Positions 1-8,387 of a DNA stretch of 64,000 nucleotides are shown one piece after another. Numbering within the stretch: position 1 is the stretch's first letter; every line of letters begins with the position of its first letter. Position numbers and translations under genes: made by a program. Source of the DNA: Bacillus sp. SD075. Its GTDB lineage: Bacteria; Bacillota; Bacilli; Bacillales; DSM-1321. Under the pieces are notes generated by a model, which saw only the letters and a list, made by a program, of their open reading frames with translations, was not told where the DNA came from and searched no databases. The stretch spans positions 62,001 through 126,000 of the forward strand of contig NZ_JADILK010000005.1 in assembly GCF_017355165.1 (NCBI RefSeq), in the 5' to 3' direction.

Positions 1-857
1 CCTGCATTCACATACCCTCGTGTGACACAGAGCTCAACTGCTCTGTCTAAATCATGGACATCCTTGTGAATGATATTTGGGGAGTTATTCCCTAATTCCA
101 AAGTAACCTTACGAATTCCCGTACTGCTCTTAATATGCCGACCTACACCGGGACTCCCTGTAAAAGTGAACATCGCAATTCGTTCATCCTCCAAAAGGTA
201 TTGACCTGTTTCCTGCCCAAACCCGTTAACCACATTCAGAAAACCTGCAGGCAATCCAGCTTCAGAAAAAATTTCTGCGATCTTGCATGCAATGAGTGGC
301 GTCATTTCAGCCGGCTTCAACACGATTGTATTTCCCGCTGCCAACGCAGGAGCTACCTTGTGTATGGTGAGATTGAATGGGAAATTAAACGGGGTGATCG
401 CACCGATTACCCCAACAGGAACCCTGATGGTGAAAGACATCTTATTGTCGTTTCCAGACTGCCCCAAAGGAACGCCTGTACCGGCAATCCGTTTTGCTTC
501 TTCAGCTGAAGCTATCATCGTTTGGATTCCTCTATCGATTTCCCCTCTAGCATCCTTCAATACTTTACCGACTTCCTGAACCAGAATCATCGCCAGCTCT
601 TCTTTTCTCTCTTTAGCGATATCCGCTGCACGCATTAGAATCTCGTAGCGTTGATTGGAATCTAGCTTTCTCGTATTAAAGGTTTCCAAGGCATTGGTCA
701 CCGCTTCAGAAACAATTTTCCGGGATGCCCTGCCGATCTGGGCAATTTCTTCTTTGTTATATTTGTTAATAACAGCGATTGTATGTTGATCGGATATCCA
801 TTGGCCATTTATGAAATGGCCATAAAATGTGTTTTTTCTGCTCAGCGTAGTGCTCAT
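1..857 (-). CDS. NAD(P)-dependent aldehyde dehydrogenase, 3' end outside window
   Basis: The N-terminal ~285 residues of an ALDH-superfamily enzyme, which oxidises an aldehyde to a carboxylate. Visible family features are the cofactor-domain ITPFNFPINL block, the LKPAEMTP block, the FTGSPGVG dinucleotide-binding turn and the general-base Glu in LELGNNSP. The reading frame leaves the window at GYVNAG, just before the catalytic Cys expected in the family GQxC motif, so that residue cannot be checked. AAAGGAGG lies 8 nt before the ATG at 857. It is transcribed divergently from a GntR-type regulator across ~600 bp, which suggests local control. It resembles the complete ALDH at 23041 but is not identical. 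The substrate is unknown. Confidence 0.92.
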   Translation of the reverse strand, partial: MSTTLSRKNTFYGHFINGQWISDQHTIAVINKYNKEEIAQIGRASRKIVSEAVTNALETFNTRKLDSNQRYEILMRAADIAKERKEELAMILVQEVGKVLKDARGEIDRGIQTMIASAEEAKRIAGTGVPLGQSGNDNKMSFTIRVPVGVIGAITPFNFPFNLTIHKVAPALAAGNTIVLKPAEMTPLIACKIAEIFSEAGLPAGFLNVVNGFGQETGQYLLEDERIAMFTFTGSPGVGRHIKSSTGIRKVTLELGNNSPNIIHKDVHDLDRAVELCVTRGYVNA

Positions 858-1465
858 TGAAGATTCCTCCTTTGAAAAATAAAGATCACTTTTTTAACTT
901 CACAGTTATTTCTTCTAATAGATTCAATAAATTTCAATTAAGAAAACGGCAAGCATAAAGCGCTTCCATTTTAAACTTAAGATTTTGCCTGCCCATCAAT
1001 ACTCTTTAGTAACTGATTATTATTGTTTATAGAATCCTGTTCAAAAATAGTATGTAATCATTTCCAAAAATATATCATATAATATACGATTATGTAAATA
1101 TTTAAAATTTAAATTTTCAGTTTTTTGAAAAAAACCTTGATAATAAAGGATTTATGACTTTAAATAATATCAACAGATTAATTAATTCATATTAATTTGA
1201 ATGATTTTATATATAATTTTTACAAAACTCACCGAATATAATATATAATTATCAGTAATGAGGATATATTTTTGTAGCTATCCAGTAAACTATAAACTAT
1301 AGAGTCCCCTTATACTCTCTCTATTCTTGATATCAATATGGTTTCGACTTATCTTATTGATAGGGGCAACAAGCAGAAAGCTACTTCAGTAATAATTTAA
1401 GTTGTTACATCTATATGAAATAACACTTGTTCTCATAGAAATTTTTTTAAGTTAGGGGCATTTCG
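858..1465. other. AT-rich divergent intergenic region
   Basis: About 600 bp between the aldehyde dehydrogenase and the GntR regulator. It is very AT-rich and has no credible gene. It should hold both promoters and the GntR operator, but I could not pick out a convincing GntR palindrome or a confident -35/-10 pair. Confidence 0.5.
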
Positions 1466-2131
1466 ATGATAAAGGAAAAAGAACGCGGAGAGACAACGGA
1501 ATATGTCTACAATTTATTAAAAGAAAAGATTTTTGAATGGGATTTATCGCCGGGACAAAAAATCAATATCAGCCATTTAACCCGGGAAATCAACATTAGC
1601 GCCATACCTCTCAGAGAAGCATTATCTCGTCTGAACTCTGAGAACTTAGTCATCTTAGAACCAAATAAGGGGTATCGGGTCAGTGACATATTAGATACTG
1701 AAAATATGGCGAAAATGTTGGAGGCCCGGATATTACTGGAGACGCATGCGGTCCGGAATATTATCCGCTTAAATAAAGTAAGCGTGACGGAAGAAATGGC
1801 CGCGCTTACAGATGAAATGTTTTCCACTAACACAGGTGCATCCAACAAAAAAATACTAGATTTTACTCATTTAGATCAACAATTTCATTATGCCATCATG
1901 AATGCTGGAGGAAACCCGTTTTTATTTGAAGCATATAAAGGCATGCACTGTCATCTTCATATAGGCCGGTTTTATCACTTCAAAGGTGAGATCGACCAAA
2001 AAGACGCACCATCGGAACATATGGAAATCATTGAGGCCATCCGGACAAGGGATGTATACAGAGCCGAGATTGCGATCTCCAGCCACATACAGGATTCCAT
2101 AGATCGTTTATTGGAGAGGACAAAAAGATAA
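1466..2131 (+). CDS. GntR-family regulator, FadR/FCD subfamily
   Basis: A 221-aa DNA-binding regulator. Residues ~10-75 form the winged helix-turn-helix (LSPGQKINISHL, PLREALSRL, GYRVSDI are typical blocks). Residues ~85-215 form an all-helical FCD effector domain. The usual FCD metal-ligand pattern is present: Asp in LDQQFH, then His residues in CHLHIGR, SEHMEI and ISSHI, so a metal-dependent small carboxylate ligand is likely. It is divergent from the aldehyde dehydrogenase and probably controls it. The ATG has a weak AGGGG ribosome site. The effector is unknown. Confidence 0.9.
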   Translation: MIKEKERGETTEYVYNLLKEKIFEWDLSPGQKINISHLTREINISAIPLREALSRLNSENLVILEPNKGYRVSDILDTENMAKMLEARILLETHAVRNIIRLNKVSVTEEMAALTDEMFSTNTGASNKKILDFTHLDQQFHYAIMNAGGNPFLFEAYKGMHCHLHIGRFYHFKGEIDQKDAPSEHMEIIEAIRTRDVYRAEIAISSHIQDSIDRLLERTKR

Positions 2132-2263
2132 TACTTGGAAGCTATTGGGGATAATCTACTTCGGATATCAGTCATCGCAATCGCTTTGATCACATTTCAT
2201 TTCACTTGGATGCTCGGAATATGCAAGTGGGTATAATCAGACATTCCCATCTCAAATGCTTAA

Positions 2264-2407
2264 AGAAAGACAGATAAACACGTGAAGGATTTATGCACCA
2301 AGAAGAAAACAAGTGTAATCAAAGGGATGAAACCAAAGGCAAAAGAAAAGAAGACTTTTGATGCTTCTCTTGTTTTGAAAGATGATGGATCGATTGGATT
2401 TGAATAA
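2264..2407 (+). pseudogene. topB: C-terminal remnant resembling DNA topoisomerase III
   Basis: An open stretch of 47 codons with no start, bounded by stops. It reads TSVIKGMKPK, then KKTFDASLVLKDDGSIGFE and a stop. This matches my recollection of the extreme C-terminal repeat of TopB (the IKGF/MKSK, then KTFDA.L.L then GFEF pattern). The rest of the ~700-residue protein is absent, so this is a leftover 3' end. The hairpin at 2441-2470 sits where its terminator would be. The assignment rests on remembered family sequence, without an alignment. Confidence 0.45.
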
Positions 2408-2440
2408 AAAAAAACATTTGCTAAATCAAAATAACAAACT

Positions 2441-2470
2441 AAAATCCCTATCACAATTGTTAGGGATTTT
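2441..2470 (+). terminator. Hairpin after the topB-like remnant
   Basis: AAAATCCCTA and TAGGGATTTT pair around a 10-nt loop. It lies 34 bp after the remnant's stop codon and is probably its original rho-independent terminator. Confidence 0.5.
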
Positions 2471-2687
2471 ACTATGAAAGAGTATATGCCGAATGATTCG
2501 CTGAATGAATCCACTTACTGCTATAACCTTTTCTGATTTTGATCTCCAAAGAAAAGAAAGAGTATATGTGATAAACAAACGAAAAAAGTAAAAAATAACA
2601 ACCCTATAGCTAATTTGCCACTTATAGTTTTTGTAGATCATGGGTTTTACTTAATGAAAAAACCTCTTTGAAAAAAAGATAGCTTAG

Positions 2688-2744
2688 AGCACCAAAAAAA
2701 TACGATTTTCCCTTAACGTGGGCAAAATCGTATTTTCTGGTGCT
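2688..2744. repeat. Long near-perfect inverted repeat
   Basis: The arms AGCACC...TACGATTTTCCC and GGGCAAAATCGTA...GGTGCT pair over roughly 24 bp with a 7-nt loop. There is no strong T-tract outside the stem, so it could be a terminator, an RNA hairpin or a small transposon remnant. Confidence 0.55.
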
Positions 2745-2936
2745 TAATTTGAATAAGGTAAATGTAGCTCTCAAGACAGGGGTGTTCACTTTTCCTAAAT
2801 CTTCTTCTATGCGTATTTCATACAGAAGTAAAAATTACTCCAAAAAGTTAAAAAAAAGGGTATGATACCTTCCCTTCTTACTCATAGACCATACCATAGT
2901 TGTAAAATCTATTTTTCCAAATGAAAACAACCATCT

Positions 2937-4073
2937 TTATGGCTTAAGGACCACTTTAATACATCCATCTGTCCTTGTATCAAATACTTCATACCCATGC
3001 TTCGCTTGGTCAATTGGAAGTACATGGGTTACAACATCGCCAGGATCTACTTTTCCTTCTGATATTAGTTTATAAAGGTAGGGCATATAAGGAATAACAG
3101 GAGCCTGTCCGGTTTTAATATCCACGTTTCTTTGGAAAATATCTCCTAGGGGGAATCCATTATAACGGCCCCCATAAACGCCTGTTATTTGTATGGTTCC
3201 CGCCTTACGTACGGCTTGGGACGCAATTACAATCCCTCCCATGGCTCCCCCATGTAATTTAAGACCCGATGCAAGATATTCCATCGGAGTCATTTTGCCA
3301 CTCATCCCGGAACAGTCAATAACGATATCTGCACCACCTTTAGTGATTTCTTTAAGGTATTCGCCAGTGTTTTCATATTGTGCAAAATTTACGGTTTCGA
3401 CTTTATTCGTCCTTTTTGCATGCTCTAAACGATAATCGAGATGATCGACAGCAATCACTCTTTTCGCCCCCTTTAACCAAGCGAATTTTTGAGTAAGTAG
3501 ACCTACAGGACCACAGCCTAAAACGATAACCGTATCGCCAGATTTAACACCTGCGTGATCTACACTCCAGAATGCTGTGGATGCTGCATCAGCGAGCAAC
3601 ACCAATTTTTCATCTTCTACCTCGCAGTCTTCTGGGATTTTGAAAGGGGTAAAGTTTCCATAAGGAACACGCATATATTCAGCTTGCCCGCCCGCATACC
3701 CACCAGTTGTTTCTGAGTATCCAAAAAAACCACCCATTTCCCCATGAGGATTTGAATTATCGCACTGACTTGTAAGGTCGTGGTCGCAATACCAGCAGCT
3801 CCCGCAGCTAACGTTAAAGGGGATAATGACCCGGTCTCCCTTCTTTAACTTAGTTACTCCTGGTCCAACTTCCTCAACAACCCCCATCGGCTCATGACCA
3901 ATCACATAATCTGTAGGCATATTGGGAATTAATTGATGAATTAAGTGCAAATCAGAGCCGCAAATCGCTGAAGTAGTGACTTTTACAATAATATCATCCG
4001 AATTTTTGATGTTAGGGTCTTTAACTTCTTTAACCTGTACATTTTTATTGCCCTGGTAAGTTACGGCTTTCAT
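2937..4073 (-). CDS. adhB: Zinc-dependent alcohol dehydrogenase, AdhB type
   Basis: A 378-aa medium-chain dehydrogenase that oxidises an alcohol or aldehyde adduct with NAD(P). The catalytic zinc ligands C38 and H60-E61 are present. A four-Cys structural-zinc lobe is seen (CGSCWYC followed by SQC). The Rossmann glycine motif is VLGCGPVG. The full length and wording closely match my memory of B. subtilis AdhB (YraB). It ends a likely operon: 71-aa gene, 120-aa CotF-like gene, then this gene, with 12-15 bp gaps, an order also known for yraG-yraF-adhB. It has AAGGAGG upstream. The neighbours suggest forespore or mother-cell expression. Confidence 0.93.
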   Translation of the reverse strand: MKAVTYQGNKNVQVKEVKDPNIKNSDDIIVKVTTSAICGSDLHLIHQLIPNMPTDYVIGHEPMGVVEEVGPGVTKLKKGDRVIIPFNVSCGSCWYCDHDLTSQCDNSNPHGEMGGFFGYSETTGGYAGGQAEYMRVPYGNFTPFKIPEDCEVEDEKLVLLADAASTAFWSVDHAGVKSGDTVIVLGCGPVGLLTQKFAWLKGAKRVIAVDHLDYRLEHAKRTNKVETVNFAQYENTGEYLKEITKGGADIVIDCSGMSGKMTPMEYLASGLKLHGGAMGGIVIASQAVRKAGTIQITGVYGGRYNGFPLGDIFQRNVDIKTGQAPVIPYMPYLYKLISEGKVDPGDVVTHVLPIDQAKHGYEVFDTRTDGCIKVVLKP

Positions 4074-4088
4074 GATGCTTTTCCTCCT

Positions 4089-4451
4089 TTATTTATTCGG
4101 CGTTGCGAACATGCCGAGTCTGTCAGTATCATTCGGGAAAAGATTCATTCCAGCGATACTAACCGCCATATCGGCTGATTTCAAATCTAATTCCACCTGT
4201 TTACCTACATCGTTGGGATAAAGCCAGCCCTTCCTTATCATTAAATCGGATAACTCACCATGTAAATCAATAGATTGCTCCATTTGCTGGTACAATGCTT
4301 TTCTCAATGCGGGATTCGCTGTTTCAGATAATGCAATACCATAAGTATGAATCCCACTTTTGATAGAGAGTAGAAAATCTAGCGCGAAAGAGGAATCAGC
4401 CATTTCCGGCATATGTTCAGCGCCTTGAGGATCTAAAAAATCCATTTCCAT
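4089..4451 (-). CDS. CotF-family spore coat protein, YraF-like
   Basis: A 120-aa protein of the small ferritin-like spore-coat family. The block DFLLSIKSGIHTYGIALSE and the helix ending in HGELSDLMIRKGWLYP recur in the 99-aa protein at 5065, so the two are paralogues. It is probably deposited in the coat. AGGTGA precedes the ATG. It is the middle gene of the three-gene unit with the 71-aa gene and adhB. Confidence 0.85.
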   Translation of the reverse strand: MEMDFLDPQGAEHMPEMADSSFALDFLLSIKSGIHTYGIALSETANPALRKALYQQMEQSIDLHGELSDLMIRKGWLYPNDVGKQVELDLKSADMAVSIAGMNLFPNDTDRLGMFATPNK

Positions 4452-4463
4452 TTACATTTCACC

Positions 4464-4679
4464 TCATTTTTCATAGTTTGTTCGAGCTCCTGTATAAAAA
4501 CCCTTTAGCTCGTTTATAGCAGCTATAGATTGTTGTACGTCTTTTTCCATTAATGCTTTTAAGTCATTGTCAAAGCAAATTCCTTGCATTAATTTTGATC
4601 TCATTAAACCTATTGTTTTAAAATTTAAAATTTCATGCGTTTCCATGGTTTCATGAAATGCCAAGCTTTCATTTTCCAT
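4464..4679 (-). CDS. Small coat-associated protein, YraG/YraE-like
   Basis: A 71-aa protein sharing the LAFHETMETHEILNFKTIGL pattern with the 67-aa protein at 4862. It is probably the N-terminal half-type partner of the CotF-like protein encoded 12 bp downstream. Its biochemical role is unknown; the spore-coat assignment is by family and context. AGAGGTGA is the ribosome site. Confidence 0.8.
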   Translation of the reverse strand: MENESLAFHETMETHEILNFKTIGLMRSKLMQGICFDNDLKALMEKDVQQSIAAINELKGFYTGARTNYEK

Positions 4680-4861
4680 ACGTTCACCTCTCTAATCTAT
4701 ATATCAAAAATACCTTTCCCAGTTCATATGTTTGTTATACGGATATTGACCGATAGGTAGTTTATTTTCGCCCACGTTACCTTTAAAAATGATGATGTAT
4801 AAAAACTTTTGTATTACGAAAGATATGTAAGTGATTTCTCAAAGAAACGGAGTGAAAACTC

Positions 4862-5065
4862 ATGACGAAAAATTTAGGACTGCATGAAACTTTAGAGGCG
4901 CACGAAATTTTAACTTTCAAGAGTCTTTGTCTAACAAAGTCCTCTACAATGAGCAGTTTAGTGCAGGATACAGAACTACAAAATATTCTATTAAAAGACA
5001 TGAGCACTGGGACACAAGATATTCAAAAACTGCAGGAAATTCTGACGAATCGAGGGGAACAGTAA
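4862..5065 (+). CDS. Small coat-associated protein, YraE-like
   Basis: A 67-aa paralogue of the 71-aa product across the divergent promoter region (shared HETLEAHEILTFKSL pattern). Its stop TAA overlaps the ATG of the next gene as TAATG, so the pair is translationally coupled. ACGGAGTGA precedes the ATG. It is a likely spore-coat component. Confidence 0.8.
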   Translation: MTKNLGLHETLEAHEILTFKSLCLTKSSTMSSLVQDTELQNILLKDMSTGTQDIQKLQEILTNRGEQ

Positions 5066-5364
5066 TGACAAATTTTTTGCAAAATATGGCGGGGATGGGT
5101 AGCATGACTGATCAGGTGATTGCAACGGACTTCTTAATATCCGCAAAATCAGGAATTAGAAATATTGCATTTGCCATTACAGAAACAAAAACACCTGAAT
5201 TGAAAGCAGCCTTAAGAGAACAGCTTCGTGCCGCTGTAGAAAGACACGGAGAGATAAGTAACTATATGATTTCAAAAGGTTACTATCATCCACATGATTT
5301 AAATGAACAATTACAAGTTGATATAAATACAGCAAATACAGCCCTAAACCTTCCTCAACAATAA
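5065..5364 (+). CDS. CotF-family spore coat protein, YraD-like
   Basis: A 99-aa coat-family protein (DFLISAKSGIRNIAFAITE, then a helix ending in HGEISNYMISKGYYHP), paralogous to the product at 4089. The start is placed at ATG 5065, which overlaps the previous stop and follows GAGGGGAAC. An earlier in-frame start at 4927 would overlap the upstream gene by more than 130 bp. The two paralogous pairs face away from each other over 182 bp, implying one duplication-inversion of a two-gene unit. Confidence 0.85.
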   Translation: MTNFLQNMAGMGSMTDQVIATDFLISAKSGIRNIAFAITETKTPELKAALREQLRAAVERHGEISNYMISKGYYHPHDLNEQLQVDINTANTALNLPQQ

Positions 5365-5417
5365 AGACAACTATGGATGTGAAAACAGACAGATCAAACA
5401 GAGGTACGGGCAAATGG

Positions 5418-5462
5418 AAAAAAGCAATGAATTTCTCAAACTAGAGATACATTGCTTTTTTT
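5418..5462 (+). terminator. Rho-independent terminator of the YraE/YraD-like unit
   Basis: AAAAAAGCAATG pairs with CATTGCTTTTTT and is followed by T residues. It lies 54 bp after the coat gene stop. Confidence 0.75.
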
Positions 5463-5770
5463 AGGGGTATATTTAGGGATATATATTATAAGGCAATAAT
5501 CATATTAACCCCTAATTAGAGCCATTTATAAATGATTCAATATAGTGGATTTGAGTCAATATGAAGGGTTTATTTTAGCATGGCTTTTTTACTAATGTGT
5601 TTTCATACAAAAAAGAGATGCCGAAGCAACTCCCTTATTGAAGTAAAGCACCTGTGTTAATTGAAGAAAGGTCATCAGTATTATCAAAAACTTAAACACC
5701 AAATATCACTGTTCCTAAAATCATATATACAAAAGGAAATATTAATAAAACCGAATTTACAATGATAGCA
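5463..5770. other. Intergenic region, one dispersed repeat copy
   Basis: About 300 bp with no gene seen. It holds the first copy of a short dispersed repeat (5609-5649). Confidence 0.5.
5609..5649. repeat. Dispersed intergenic repeat, copy 1
   Basis: Contains GCCGAAGCAACTCCCTT followed by GAAGTAAA after an A-run. It is nearly identical to 44370-44410, and a diverged copy lies at 54336-54370. Confidence 0.55.
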
Positions 5771-6215
5771 CTAAGCGTCCAAATCTATGCGCATAACATT
5801 GATGGTTTCTGTTACTACCATCATATATAGCAAGAAATTGTTCTCGTTAAATTGCTTCAAGTTTGGTTGGATAAAAACATCGTAATTATGGTCTGCTGTA
5901 TCGAAATTACTGCTATGAACAAATTTTTGGATGAGCAGGTCATAATACTTATCTACGCAATCGCTCTCTGTAGCCCACTTCAACAATAATTCTCTTTCCT
6001 CTTTATCTAGTATATGTTGTTCATGAAAACCTTGCTTCAGAAGTATGTTCAGTCCAGTGTATTTCTTTAGTCAAGTAATCGATATGCTTTTCCATGTTTT
6101 CTTTTAAAATTGAGCACGAACTTTGAACTTCATTTTCTATTTGTTTATTTATCAAGCTTTCTAAGACAACTCCTCTTTCTATGGGTCTTGTCTTATTGGA
6201 TATCAGTTTAATTTC
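5771..6215 (-). pseudogene. Frameshifted gene remnant, unknown function
   Basis: Two coding-like pieces in different frames meet near 6035-6070. The upstream piece reads ISNKTRPIERGVVLE then KENMEKHIDYLTKEIHW. The downstream piece reads GLNILLKQGFHEQHI to MRIDLDA and a stop. The upstream piece is itself preceded by an in-frame TGA, with more coding-like sequence (ITLELTFE) before it. No start codon or ribosome site is left. I do not recognise the family. It is a decayed gene with at least one frameshift and one premature stop. Confidence 0.5.
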
Positions 6216-6304
6216 TCACTCAAAAGTCAGCTCCAGAGTGATTCTCCAAGGGGGCTTCTTTTTCTTGTTTTAGTTTAAAGTCGGGTCTCCATTTTCTTAG
6301 TACA

Positions 6305-6721
6305 TTAATTTATTAGCATTTTATCTAATTCACGAACTTTATCATATGACTCCAATAGTTGTTCAGGTATTAATGTTCTCCCATAATCCCAAGCATTAGT
6401 TTCTATTTCAGATTTTAGCTTTTCTTTTTCTTCTTCGTGACCATACATTAAAATCCTTAAATCATGTTTGTTTTTCTTAAAATCTAAATAATAACCAATC
6501 ATACGATAAAGAATAATTTTAACAAAGTCTTCCTCTGTCTCTTTAATTCTAATTTTCCCTTTATAACCGTTAACTTGAAGGTAATTGAATTTTATAGTAT
6601 TGGTCGATACGTTATAACTCATAGGTGCACTTAGATTATTGTCAAATTCACAAATAATATCCAAATTATGCTCATTTAATGTGTTATTAATTATCTTTTC
6701 GATATCGCTTATATAAAGCAT
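6305..6721 (-). CDS. Hypothetical protein, possibly an inactivated zincin fold
   Basis: A 138-aa soluble protein, not recognised with certainty. The stretch VKIILYRMIGYYLDF has the hydrophobic pattern that surrounds the HExxH zinc site in small metallopeptidases, but the two His and the Glu are replaced (RMIGY). If the resemblance is real, the protein is non-catalytic. The C-terminal half is charged and helical (HEEEKEKLKSEI, ESYDKVRELDKM). AAAAGGGGAG precedes the ATG. It lies among decayed genes, so it may be accessory DNA. Confidence 0.6.
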   Translation of the reverse strand: MLYISDIEKIINNTLNEHNLDIICEFDNNLSAPMSYNVSTNTIKFNYLQVNGYKGKIRIKETEEDFVKIILYRMIGYYLDFKKNKHDLRILMYGHEEEKEKLKSEIETNAWDYGRTLIPEQLLESYDKVRELDKMLIN

Positions 6722-6944
6722 TTAACTATCACTCCCCTTTTAAAGACTTACTTCATTATAGTAGTAGATTAAGTTATTCTTCCTTTATCAATATAATAAA
6801 CTTTTGAGAAATTAAAATCACACAGTTAAAATAAAGGAAATATTTACTATATAATACTGAAGTGGAGGGTAAGTCCTGATTAAATAGGAAAGGGATTTAC
6901 TTTTAATTACTCTTCCATACTTTCCTCCTTCTATTTATTCCACT

Positions 6945-7136
6945 TCAAAACTTTCTATCATCGGTTGTAATCATTTCAAGAGAAGGCATTGTATTATACT
7001 TTTCAAGCCAAGAAACGTAATGAAGTGCCACATTATGCGCAATATCAAAGTAGGGGACAGGTTCGTTGTAACCACTCTCTCTGTGAGCTGAAAATTTATC
7101 TCTGAAGTCTTTCAACGTTTGCCGATATTTTACATT
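6945..7136 (-). pseudogene. C-terminal remnant, possible HEPN-like protein
   Basis: An open 63-codon stretch ending in a stop and lacking a start. It reads YRQTLKDFRDKFSAHRE, then GYNEPVPYFDIAHNVALHY. The FRDKxxAHR pattern is reminiscent of HEPN-type helical domains (R..H motif), but this is weak. It is cut off at its 5' end where a plus-strand remnant begins. Confidence 0.4.
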
Positions 7137-7310
7137 TCATTCAAGCGTCATGTTCAGACCATCCAAGAAGTATTCCCGTGCATGGTATTTGGTAGTAAAG
7201 GTAATCCAACACATTATAGTAAAGTGGATTTTACCGAAGAATATGATTATGTACCTTTTAAAGAAAAGCCAAAAATACGGTCTTATTTTTAACATCCATC
7301 GTGGGCTGAA
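7131..7310 (+). pseudogene. Orphan coding remnant
   Basis: A stop-free plus-strand stretch with coding-like composition (FKRHVQTIQEVFPCMVFGSK, then HYSKVDFTEEYDYVPF) and no start codon. The family is not recognised. It abuts the minus-strand remnant at 6945-7136, as if two gene ends were joined by a deletion. Confidence 0.3.
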
Positions 7311-7556
7311 TAAGCAAAAGGCTTTACCTACAGTTCCTTGAAATATTAATTATTACAAATAATTGTCCTGTAATACCTTTTAATCCTTCTCTACCCTCCA
7401 CCAATTGAGTAAATAATACATAATGAACTATATATTTAAAAACAAAAAAAGACCCAAAACCTTGTTATATCAAGGATTTAAGCCTTTGTTAGTTGATGAC
7501 CTGTGAGGGTTTCAAACCACGATCCCTTCCCTGTCAACGTCAAGCCAGATTGTGCA

Positions 7557-8336
7557 TCAAGACACGATTCCCATCCATGTTTTCACAGCCGTCGCTAAAA
7601 TCAATAGAGCCAGTATGAATTGCAGGACTTTTACATTCATTTTTTTACCGGCCATTGCCCCAAGCGGAGATGCCATTAAACTAGCCATAACCATGATTAA
7701 TGCCGGATAGTAATCAACTTGTCCCGTTGAGATTTTCCCTGCTGTTGCACCAATGGATGAAATGAAAGTGATGGCTAATGAAGAAGCAATCGTTACCCTG
7801 GTTGGAATTCTTAAAACGATAAGCATGATCGGAACTAATAGAAAGCCCCCTCCGGCACCGACTATTCCGGCACCTAAACCAACGATTAAGGAAAGGATCG
7901 CCGCTAACCATTTATTAAAGGTAACTTGATTCAAAGAAATGTCATCTATCCCTTTCTTCGGAATGAACATCATGACAGCCGCTATCAACGCCAAAACGCC
8001 ATAGACGATATTCACTCCGTTTTCCGACATCGATCGTGATCCAAAACTTCCAACCACGCTTCCTATTAACACACTGATCCCCATATAGAAAATAAGCATT
8101 TTATTTAAATGCCCGCTCTTACGATAGCTCCATATACCTCCGATGGAAGCGAATAGGACTTGTACAGCACTTATACCTGTCACATCATGTGCGCTGAATG
8201 CCGCTAAACCGAAGATTGGGGGAATTAACAGCAGCATTGGATAATTTATTATCGAGCCTCCGATGCCAAGCATTCCAGAAACGTATGAACCTATAAAACC
8301 AATCAAAAAGATAGTAATGATACAGGTGATATCCAT
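7557..8336 (-). CDS. TauE/SafE-family sulfur-compound exporter, YrkJ-like
   Basis: A 259-aa integral membrane protein with about eight hydrophobic helices and the two-fold repeat typical of TauE/SafE (GIGGSIINYP in the first half, GAGIVGAGGGFLLVP in the second). Family members move sulfite, thiosulfate or organosulfonates across the membrane. It is the last gene of the sulfur locus, where it would export an oxidised sulfur product. The ATG has AAGGGAGG upstream. A hairpin at 8359-8379 separates it from the tusA-like gene. Confidence 0.9.
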   Translation of the reverse strand: MDITCIITIFLIGFIGSYVSGMLGIGGSIINYPMLLLIPPIFGLAAFSAHDVTGISAVQVLFASIGGIWSYRKSGHLNKMLIFYMGISVLIGSVVGSFGSRSMSENGVNIVYGVLALIAAVMMFIPKKGIDDISLNQVTFNKWLAAILSLIVGLGAGIVGAGGGFLLVPIMLIVLRIPTRVTIASSLAITFISSIGATAGKISTGQVDYYPALIMVMASLMASPLGAMAGKKMNVKVLQFILALLILATAVKTWMGIVS

Positions 8337-8358
8337 TGTAGTGCCTCCCTTAAAAAGA

Positions 8359-8379
8359 AGGGAACCCTAATGGTTCCCT
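8359..8379 (-). terminator. Intra-operon hairpin before the exporter gene
   Basis: GGGAACC/GGTTCCC with a 5-nt loop, followed on the minus strand by TTCTTTTT. It lies between the tusA-like stop and the exporter start and probably lowers read-through into the exporter gene. Confidence 0.6.
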
Positions 8380-8387
8380 CCTCCTTT

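Larger units (their letters stand above)
2132..2936. other. 805-bp intergenic region with a gene remnant and two hairpins
   Basis: No intact gene is supported. It contains a topoisomerase III-like C-terminal remnant (2264-2407), a hairpin after it (2441-2470) and a long AT-rich inverted repeat (2688-2744). Confidence 0.5.
6722..7556. other. Degenerate intergenic region
   Basis: About 830 bp without an intact gene. It holds two opposed coding remnants that abut near 7130 (6945-7136 minus, 7131-7310 plus) and AT-rich filler. Confidence 0.5.

Noticed and set aside
135..579. Plus-strand open frames within the first 0.6 kb
   Set aside because: They are antisense to the aldehyde dehydrogenase coding strand and have no ribosome site or family features.
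2260..2641. Two minus-strand hydrophobic open frames of 84 and 71 codons
   Set aside because: They overlap the topB-like remnant and its hairpin on the opposite strand and lack ribosome sites; hydrophobicity follows from A/T-rich antisense.
4927..5364. A longer 145-codon version of the YraD-like coat gene
   Set aside because: It would overlap the upstream YraE-like gene by 139 bp, and the family homology and ribosome site begin at ATG 5065.
7383..7556. Possible tRNA-like remnant or attachment site (GGGTTTCAAACCACGATCC)
   Set aside because: No cloverleaf can be drawn and there is no integrase gene or direct repeat nearby.
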